DNA of 64,000 bases from Isoetes taiwanensis (lineage: Eukaryota > Streptophyta > Lycopodiopsida > Isoetales > Isoetaceae). Under the pieces are notes generated by a model, which was not told the DNA's origin, did not search any database, and was given only the letters and a program-made list of their open reading frames with translations. The stretch is taken from positions 13,356,213 to 13,420,212 of the forward strand of contig JAJEKV010000038.1 of assembly GCA_021234155.1 (NCBI GenBank), given 5' to 3'. The translations under genes and the position numbers were made by a program. This document shows positions 55,626-64,000 of this stretch, piece after piece. The number at the start of each line of letters is the position of its first letter. Position 1 is the first letter of the stretch.

Positions 55626-58600
55626 CGGCCCGTCACCGCCCGCGTCAGCGTCAGCGTGATTCTAGGCACTTCAAGAGGCACCGCCAACATTCCTGCAAAT
55701 CAGGCCTCCTTCCAGGAGTCGGCACCGAGATCAGTCAGAGTGTCTATATTGGGCCCAAGGCCATTGTACTATATATATGAGTAGAGTTAGCACATAAGTT
55801 TTTAGATGAGTTTTGAGTCTTGTCTCCTTTCAGTTTTCTCTCTATTGCGAGAGCTCATGTATTTTCATCATTGATATCAAGGAAGCTTATCATCTTTCTC
55901 TCATTTGTTCTGTTTTCTTCTTTTTCTTCTCTTCTTGCAAATCCCGCGTGACATAGTCCCCCAGACTCTCCTGTTAGATCCACGGGTCCTCACAGAGGGC
56001 TGTCTTCCAGGAGTTCCCGAACCCAGACCCCAAACAGTTTTTATTTTTAGCACACCAGCCCAACCAAGCCTACAACATTTCTTGCAATTGTAGCCTATCC
56101 ACATAGCACTACTAGTCTACTACCTCAGCAAAATCTGAGGTGTTATGTGCCTATACCATTAGATGTTCCTTTTTTAATATCTACGATCAAAGAAATTAGA
56201 AAAGGGCCAAAAAATAGCACGAAGATACGATGGGTCGTGCCAAATGGCTTTCTCTCCGTCCTCTTATTTTCTTTCCTGCTTCCCTTCAGCTTGCTTCATT
56301 GTCATCATCGCTTCTCTTCAAGGATTTTTTTTTCCCTTTTTCTTTAATCGCTCTTTATCTGTGGAGTCTGCCCAGAAGCACAAGCTCGAAGGGCCCAAAC
56401 ATAGACTAGAGTTTGTTTCCTATTTCAGGTAATTAAAAGGATATCACAAATCAATCTTCACTTCCCAAGGTAACCATGGCTTAAGCACTATTACTTAGTT
56501 TCGTATGATTGATCGACGAAGCAAATGAAGCGCATAGCTATGTATACAGATCACAACTTGCTCTTCCTGATCCGATAGAAACTGGTTCTAGGTATTTATA
56601 TACTTTTTTTATTTTTTTTGCAGGTTTGCATCGATTTGATCATTATTTGCATTCTCTTGTGTTGTTTCTTTCTTTTTATCTACTTGTGACTATGGTGCAC
56701 GTTTACCAATGGAATTGACTGATGATTCTACTGTTGTCCACATGAATTAGTTGTTCTTTGGCTTCCATAACAGAGTAAGGTGGACTTGTTATTTAACAAG
56801 AAGAGAGTAGCCCTGTGTTGTTATATTCTATCACCTCTAAACATGCCTGCTATTATAACTTGTTATCATGGTGAAATCACAGTCAATGCATCTTAATGTC
56901 TGGTACGTTTTAGATAGGCATCACCAGATTTCTCCTCTGCCTCTTGTGATCAAACATGTTACTATCAAGTGGTAAATTGTGAGATTGTTCATGCTTCTCC
57001 TTCAAAAGGTACTATCAGCTTCAAAGATGTCTGCTGTTAATTATAATTCATCTTACTTTGAAATCACATACTGTTATTTAGAATGAACCCTTGCTTTCTT
57101 GATTATGCTAAATTTTCTTGTGTCGCATATAGTCTTGCACATATTCATCCATATCTATCACAGTGACGGTTTTTTCATTTCAAACCATGAAAACTTGGTG
57201 CGTCTCATACTTAATTTATGGGCAAATGATCATCAAAAAGAAACAGGAAATTCTCTTAACCACATGTCCTAATGTTTTGAATTTGGTTAACAGCGAACAT
57301 TTCATATTTATATTTCTAAAAGTGGAGATGAGATGAACATTATTATGGGAGCCTGAAAAATGCCTTAAGAGTCTTTCAAGCACTAATGGGATTACAAGGA
57401 ATACCATTAATGGCATTATATAATCAAAATGGTCATGCTGAAAGGAATTTACAGCTTTTTCATCAAATGTAGTTAAGAGAGATTTGATGCAAAGATTGTC
57501 TTCCACATTGCAAACATTAATACATGTAAATAGAATCCTCCCTTAATATGAAACTTTAGACAATCCAAATTGAATGCTACTAACCTGCTTTGGCCGGCGG
57601 CTTGGACGAGGCCCATGGTACTTAACTACCCCCGTCCAGGAAGCAACAAAGACACTGCATATGAATTCGACAAGCCACCGCTGGAGATCCAAATAAATGA
57701 AATCGTTTAAGAACAAAATAAATGCATGTAAAAGGGGAACAGACTACGCATCAAGCAACACTATTTTCATCTATAAAATAAAAACATAATGACAAAAGAA
57801 AGAGACTTATTAACAACAAATTACTCAGGAAGATAATGACCCAATATTAGTAATGTGGCAAGGGTGCCTTTAAACGTAAATCGTAGCAATTTGATTAAGT
57901 ATATAGCATCAGCTCTCTCATAATGCACATAAAACCAGATGTATTTGTATTTTGAGAGAAGTCTATTATAAAACATGACCATGTCGCACCTTAAGATGGT
58001 TGTATGGCATAACATTGGTAAAGCTCAACAAATTCAAAAGAGAGGCACCAGATTCAACATACCTCCAATCGTTTTCGTATATTGGGGTGGTTCTTAAGAA
58101 GAAAATGGACAGCAAAGAAGAGACTAAGGAACACAATCCATCCAACTGCTAACAGCAAAGCCCTGCAAAATATTTGTCAATACAACAAATTGATAAGAAT
58201 TTCCACAGTCTAAGTCTATAAAACAAGCAATAATGCACTTAGTAGCGCTTAATGTACAAAAAAACAAGTACCATATATTGAAAATTACATATATGCAATT
58301 TGAATGGCACATGCAAAATTGTATGCTATCATACTTCAGGAATGTCCTTTGCACATATGCATCTTGTCTGATAACAAGGTATAGATAATGGGAGGTTAAT
58401 GCTTTTGTTTCAAATATGTTCCAATAAAAATATTATACATTGCTATTTGGTTATCGGCATCCTGACTCACCTTAGAGGAAAAAGTATTCCATGTCTAATG
58501 ACGACTCCAAGGCACCAAAGAGGAAATAAATAAATATTCCAATTCCAAGGCTCTGGTGTATTGGATTTGAAGCATCTGGTAAAGAATCCTGACAATAACG

Positions 58601-59207
58601 TGCACGTGTAAGAGGGAACAGAGTCATATAAAAGACAGTATGACATGAACATTATATGCAAAGAATCATAGGAGCTAAACCATGAATGTCTATGATTGCG
58701 ACGAAGATTTAAGCTACATCAATCAACTCCTGATGCTGATAGTATGACATAAACATTATACAAAAAGAATCATGGGAGCTAAGCCATGAATTTCTATGAT
58801 GCAGATACTTGTTACGAAGTCTTAAACTACTTGTTGAAATCGTGCCTCAAAGATCTTTTACCTGCACAGATCGGAAATAACCCAAATCCCCGAAAAGTAT
58901 TGAAGCACAGTAGTATTGAAGCACAGTAGTAGGAGAAAGAGCCGGCTCCTTTTGTAGACACAAGACTTCTGGCTTAGATCCATCATTAAAGCAATTGTCA
59001 TAGCCGGTTATGCGATTCGAACATCACCGACTGACAGCAAGGCTGACCGCCAGTTTACTGTTTGAAGCAGTTTTGGCATATTCTAGGCATAAGCCGGCAT
59101 ATACCTGGAAGATGCCAAAAACCCCATATGAGCAAGGGTTTGCCTCCACGCAAAAAATATTTATATGGTTTAAACTAGAAAGATATGTATTATATGTATT
59201 AAACATG
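55626..59207. other. Intergenic, possible LTR relic at the start, otherwise nothing recognised
   Basis: AT-rich with short ORFs in all frames; no conserved domain. ATGACATAAACATTATA/ATGACATGAACATTATA words repeat at about 58,640 and 58,745 with flanking AAAGAATCAT.GGAGCTAA, a local duplication of roughly 100 bp. Confidence 0.4.
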
Positions 59208-59690
59208 AAAATGCCATATTCAACTTGAAAAATATCTTTATACATACAAAAAATGAGCAACAAACTTCTGTTTTCAATAAATGATGACCAAAGGGTGCTT
59301 GGATGAAAAAACCTTATGTGGGATGCATAAGGAAAAACCCAAGAGCTCAAAATGTTATCATAATACCATTGTATATTGCTGATCGAACAAGAGACGAGAA
59401 TCTTCACATTCTAGCAACTCCATCATACTGGGGTATTGTGGACTCCACAAAAATTCCTTATTGTCAATAATATAAGCCATCAAGTTCTTCAAGTTCTGGT
59501 AAATTTTGCCAGCAGCTGTTTGGACTAATATTGCAGTTATAAGATTCGTCCACAGATGCTCCACTTTCTGCCATATTTAGAGGCATATTTGGATCAAAGG
59601 CTGGAAGAGCAACAACAATATCTGGAACCAGGTTTGGCACCAGATTTGGGAGAAATTCACATTCTTGCCACTCATACTCATACTCATTAT
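59208..59690. repeat. Dispersed duplication, copy 2 of 19,513-19,945
   Basis: The same sequence as at 19.5 kb, including the minus-strand EFLWSPQYPSMMELLECED frame. An extra stretch near 59,455-59,480 and a frameshift cut the ORF. Confidence 0.9.
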
Positions 59691-62333
59691 AATACTTGTT
59701 TTACAAAGGTTTCAATTACATTTCTTACAATAAAGCTAAGTAAACACTCTTGATTAGACTTGAATAAGTCTAAAATTTGCTAAATATATCATAAATAGAA
59801 TGTAATTGCTCAAATGGCGTTTCGTATATATATAACCTTGCTAGCCACTTCTTTTGCAACAAAAACCATCATCCGCTAAATATTTCTTGTTGATCACATA
59901 AAGTATTACCCCCGTTAGAATCCGTGGCTTCAAGCCATGGTCTTGCCATTCATCATCTTTATCTTCTAGGGGATATATGTGTACATATCTATACAAGCAA
60001 TTTAATTGAGGTCCGATAATATACTAGACTGACGAGGATATATTGCATGTGGTTGCTAGGTTAGGAGTTGGAATCACATGATGGAGTGGATTACAATTCA
60101 ATAAATTAATACGTCCAAGCACCATATCTAATGCTAGTAATGGCCTAGGGGTGCTCCATAACACCTTGTCACCTTATCTTATTTTATTAGCTAAGTCTAT
60201 CAGTTGTTGTATAGAATTGGCTCGCAATGCCTCCACCCTTTTATATGGTCTTTCGTAGTGTTAAACTGGTCTATATTATGCAATAACTTGTCTCTTTAGC
60301 CCCACAATCTCCTCAGCAATCTGAAGCCTAATGTTGTCTGAAATATCTTCAATATTAGGTTCCATTGCCTGCAATCCTTTTATAATTTGCTGGAGGCTAC
60401 TAGTTTTATCTGAATTTTTGTTTCCAACATCTCAATGGTCGCTTGTTATGCAGCTTTTGCAATTCTAATTGGTCTTTTTCTCGCTTCAAGTTAAAAACTC
60501 TTAAAAAGTCCTCTAACTTCCCATAAGTGTTGCTACCCCATTGACAATTTGGAATTGTCTTGAATCAAAGTGTGAAGTGTCACCTTAAGTTCACCCACAC
60601 TATGCTCCAATGCTTTGTTCATATCTACATACCCATCCAATCGAGTTATTCTTAACTGCGCAGCTCCTTGTTCTGGATGAAGATACATGATGAACCAATG
60701 CGGGTGCACCTCATTAACATGCTCGTGTTAGGGGACACTCTCCAGAATCTCCTGGATTTCTTACTCATTCACCCTGATTTATTATTTGTGCTTATTGCTT
60801 ATTATGATTGTTGAGTATTTGTTGACACAAGGGCATTTCATGAGTAACTTCCATGGCTTGAGCTGCATGTACTTGTAATGCCTCTTTCCTGCTTTTATAG
60901 AACTTATATGTGTCTCTACTATCGCAGACATTACCCATGTGATTATTGTCATCGTTAGCCATCATTTATAGAAGCAAATGTATTCAAATTATGTATATCT
61001 AGAACAAACAGAAAAATTGCGACAAGAAATTGATGAAATCCTAACCAAATCCTGCCAAGAATACTTGTTTCAGACCCTTAAACTTCACCAATGCATATGA
61101 TGCCATAATCATTTCAAACATGTCATGGATTGTCTTGCGAGATCCTTTCTATTGCTAATCCATGTTCTTCCAGCTTTATCAAGTAAGAATAAGATGTATC
61201 TTTTCTAAAAACAAGCAATCATGAGCTATACAATAGGGAACAAATGATGGCAAATGTGAATACAATAAAGTAGAGACCAGTATGGTAGGCATCATAGTAG
61301 GTGGAATTAAAAAAAATATTTGCATGGTTTAAACTAGAAGATATATATTACATGCCTTAAAAAGCTTCGATGCTTAACCCAATTCTCCCTGTTTCTTGTA
61401 CATTGTCAATGCACTAGGAAACTTTGTGGTACTATTTCGCACAGCGAATGGAATTAGCATTATGTCTAAATGCCTTTAACGAACTCTGCTCTTCAATATC
61501 CAAACCCTATTTCGTATCTATGATAACTAATGAATGCATTACCTTTTTTTTTCTAGCTTGTAACTGAGTTACAGAATGCCAAAATATGGATCTCTAAGCC
61601 ACCAGGTAGTTGAACTTCCTAGAATTCTTGGTATTTCTTTTTCTTTTTGGATAACTTTGGGGCATCAAATTCCTAGTGGCACTGCTTCTTCGACATCGTC
61701 AATGGAATTTCAATTACCTGGTTGCACATGCCAGCTAAACGTCTAGCTATAGCAGGATCTTTGTTGGAAAGCTGGTAGTGGCACGACCACAGTTTCCCAT
61801 TGTCTACCAAGACGCTTACCTAGCACATAATACCTTATCGCAAAGAAGTCATACTAAAAAGAAAATAACGATATATGCAAGCATCGGCCCTTCGAGGCAT
61901 GCATGCATGCACCAAAATCAAACTCCATCCCTAGTATTTGTCCTGCCATCGACATGGGTAGTACTGCCATAGTAATGGTCATTTTGACGGTGAAGATCTA
62001 GAGACTGCTATTTTCTCTAGTCTAAATTCCACCTGCTTGAGTTTCTTTTGGCACATAAATAGAATATATAAATATGCCAAAAGATAAAACTACAAGCATC
62101 AAATCTTCAGATATGCTCAGAATAGATCATAAGATGCCAAGGCTCATTCTTTCCTTCCTTCCTTCCTTCCTTCCTTTGATTAACAAATTGCCCCTTAATA
62201 GGGCCTGTTATGGTTGCTAGGTTCAGAGTTGTAAGGTTATCATGTCCCTTTTTGGGTTGCCCCTAGGGGGGCAAACCCTTGTTTATGTGGGTTTGTGGCA
62301 TATCCTAAGTATATGCTAGAATATACTTAGGAT
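59691..62333. other. Intergenic; scattered relics of the 19.4-kb repeat, degenerate coiled-coil-like minus-strand stretch
   Basis: 61,310-61,355 and 61,640-61,700 match pieces next to the copies at 59.15 kb and 19.4 kb. On the minus strand, 60,200-60,700 gives charged fragments such as LEDFLRVFNLKREKDQLELQ in broken frames; no family assigned. 62,265-62,335 contains ACTTAGGATAT/ATATCCTAAGT inverted words. Confidence 0.35.
62149..62176. repeat. (CTTC)n microsatellite
   Basis: About six perfect CTTC units. Confidence 0.95.
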
Positions 62334-62516
62334 ATGCTGGTGACTGCTCAAAACCTGCTCTTGGCTGTAAACTGGCGGTCGCGATTGTTGGTGGGTGGCT
62401 GGTGTGGAAACTGGCTAACCGGCACCCTGGGCATGTATTCTATGCAATGCTGCTGCTGCCGCCATAGATATTTGGAGCCTTATTCCTGCTATAGCCATGG
62501 TCAGAGCATTCGTTTC

Positions 62517-62840
62517 TGGCTTAAAGAGGCACAGCAAATTTTTGATAGGCTACCACTTCGAAATCTCGTGAATTGGACTGCTTGGTGAAGCAGCATTGAA
62601 GTGTTTCAAACAAATGCAGATTGAAGGTCTATCGCCCAATGCTGGAACCTATGTTTGCGCTCTGAAGGCTTGTGGTGACATGGGCTCCATGGAGAAGGGG
62701 CGTGAAATACACATGGACATTGCAGAGAAAGAATTTGAAAATGATGTTTTTGTTGCAACTAGTTTGGTCGATATGTATGCTAAACGTGGCTTACTCGCAG
62801 AAGCGAGGCAGGTCTTTGACAAAATGGAGCCATTAATGCA
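62517..62840 (+). pseudogene. PLS-type pentatricopeptide repeat (PPR) gene fragment
   Basis: AQQIFDRLPLRNLVNWTAW (62,529-62,585) is the end of one repeat. After a frame change and a deletion of roughly a dozen residues it continues ALKCFKQMQIEGLSPNAGTY. VCALKACGDMGSMEKGREIH, then NDVFVATSLVDMYAKRGLLA and EARQVFDKM make up nearly three repeats. Such proteins bind organellar RNA and often direct C-to-U editing. The N-terminus and any E/DYW domain are missing, so this is a fragment. The repeat style (LKACG, EKGREIH) is what I associate with ferns and other non-seed plants. Confidence 0.88.
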
Positions 62841-62912
62841 TCTTTGAATGGTGCCATAAATGGTGGCATGATCATTCCTTCAAAATCTGTTGTAGCAAAT
62901 AAGGAATCAAAT

Positions 62913-63333
62913 ATGAAAGTCTTGATCTATGGTAGAACTGGCTGGATTAGAGGTCTTCTTGGGAAGATCTGCAAAGAAAAGGGCATTGGTTATGATTTTG
63001 CCAATAAGAGGGCTGGAAAATAGACCGCAGATTGAATTAGATATTACAAGTTTCAAGCCTACTCATGTTTTCAATGAAGCTGGTGTTACTGGCAGACCTA
63101 ATGTGGATTGGTGTGAGTCTCACAAGGTTGAGACTATTAGGGCCAATGTTATTGGCACTCTTACCTTGGCGGATGTTTGCAAACAGAATGGTGTCTTGAT
63201 GATGAATTTTGCAACTGGCTGCATCTTTAAATATGATCAGGATCATGCCCTTGGCAGCGGCTTCGGATACAAGGAAGAGGACACTCCCAATTTCAGTGGC
63301 TCTGTTGCCCCCAAAGGGCAACATACTAATTGA
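62913..63333 (+). pseudogene. UDP-4-keto-6-deoxyglucose 3,5-epimerase/4-reductase (UER1 / RHM C-terminal) fragment
   Basis: MKVLIYGRTGWIRGLLGKIC carries the NAD(P)H-binding GxTGWIGG region of rhamnose synthases, with one Gly replaced by Arg. After a frameshift near 63,010-63,020 come PTHVFNEAGVTGRPNVDWCE, TLTLADVCKQNGVLMMNFAT and GSGFGYKEEDTPNFSGS. The YxxxK catalytic segment and the C-terminal third are absent. The intact enzyme completes UDP-L-rhamnose synthesis for cell-wall pectin. No introns are seen in 420 bases. The PPR frame lies 75 bases upstream on the same strand, so the two fragments may have been joined by a transposition or capture event. Confidence 0.9.
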
Positions 63334-63648
63334 TTGGTTCATTTGTTAAAGTTAGGAAGGCTAAGTCAAAGGAGAACTTGGTAGTCAACATTGGTATGAA
63401 GGTCAAAGGATATTTATCTTCAAGGTCAACTCCCATAAGGAATACTTCATTTGAGGTCAAAGCTAGTCAAAAAGATGCTGGGTTAAAGAAGATTGGAAGA
63501 TGCTTTTTGAAGATTGGAAGTTAGAGTTTGGAAGATCCCATGGTATTTGGTTCCATCCCTTAGCCTTTTTCCTACTCCCATACCATATTCTCACCTTCCT
63601 TTTTGAAATTTCCCTAGTCATTTTCCCTTTTCATGGTTCTTCTCTTTA
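63334..63648. other. No recognised gene; Lys-rich ORF
   Basis: An open frame at 63,330-63,524 gives a basic product without known domain. After 63,540 the sequence becomes pyrimidine-rich. Confidence 0.4.
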
Positions 63649-63807
63649 GCGCCTAGCTCACTTTCTCTCTCTAGCTCTCATTTGCTCACCTTCTCTCTCT
63701 AGCGCCCAGCTCACTTTCTCTCTCTAGCTCTCATTTGCTCACCTTCTCTCTCTAGCGCCCAGCTCACTTTCTCTCTCTAGCTCTCATTTGCTCACCTTCT
63801 CCCTCTA
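63649..63807. repeat. 53-bp tandem repeat, three units, in a CT-rich tract
   Basis: Units begin at 63,649, 63,702 and 63,755 with GCGCC(T/C)AGCTCACTTTCTCT and are almost identical. The CT-rich tract extends to about 63,960. Confidence 0.95.
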
Positions 63808-64000
63808 GCCTTCTCTTACATTCCTCCTCTCTGCTCGGTCTCTTCCTCCCTTGTTCCACTATCTCTCTAGCCTTCTTTCCCTCTTTGCTCCCTACATCCT
63901 ACCCTTTCGCCTTCTTTCCCTCTCTACTCCCTACATCCTACCCTTTCTCTCTACACCCTATCAAGGCAACCCATGGCGCGCCAATTCAAAATTCGCTGCA

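Noticed and set aside
1-64000. tRNA, rRNA or snRNA genes
   Set aside because: I looked for A/B-box and tRNA-like stems and conserved rRNA words and found nothing convincing. A tRNAscan/Infernal run would be decisive.

Overview
The window looks like repeat-rich nuclear DNA of a land plant. A homosporous fern is my best guess, from the style of the PLS-type PPR fragment at the right end and the overall repeat load; this is inference, not proof. There are no bacterial operons, no rRNA or tRNA that I can recognise, and no clearly intact large host gene. Nearly all protein-like sequence is pseudogene or transposon.

Layout: 0.4-5.9 kb is a decayed Ty3/gypsy chromovirus (gag, protease, RT/RNase H, integrase, chromodomain, polypurine tract, start of the 3' LTR). 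At 5,930-14,814 a DNA transposon (element 1) interrupts that LTR. 16.1-17.5 kb is the 3' part of a Ty1/copia element. 19.5-23 kb holds an unknown acidic ORF, an LRR receptor-like pseudogene on the minus strand and a minisatellite. 29,608-43,802 is a second, larger relative of element 1 (element 2). 44.4-47.0 kb is a large tandem repeat carrying a 418-bp MULE-like MITE. 47.8-49.0 kb is a repeat with a striking array of short hairpins. 50.1-52.4 kb and 54.1-54.75 kb hold further inverted-repeat elements. 62.5-63.3 kb has a PPR fragment next to a fragment of a UDP-rhamnose synthase/epimerase-reductase gene.

The main result is the pair of related DNA transposons. Both have termini reading GGGTA(A/G)AAG...AGGGTG. 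Both carry the same two genes in tail-to-tail order. Gene A (plus strand) is a DDE-like transposase candidate with Cys-rich segments, an SDG motif and a GHGKGEHDG motif. Gene B (minus strand) is a coiled-coil protein ending in a Ulp1/C48-like cysteine-protease domain (SCGLY) with a conserved short last intron. Element 1 also carries, next to gene B, an FCP1/SCP-like HAD phosphatase gene. Element 2 is swollen by internal arrays: a CACCA/TGGTG inverted array, GGAATATTCC palindromes, AAATGG..CCATTT palindromes, a GC-rich block and a triplicated 30-nt exon. It also contains sequences that may be captured host genes. Both elements are inactive here because every gene has stops or frameshifts, but the arrangement can be reconstructed from the two copies.
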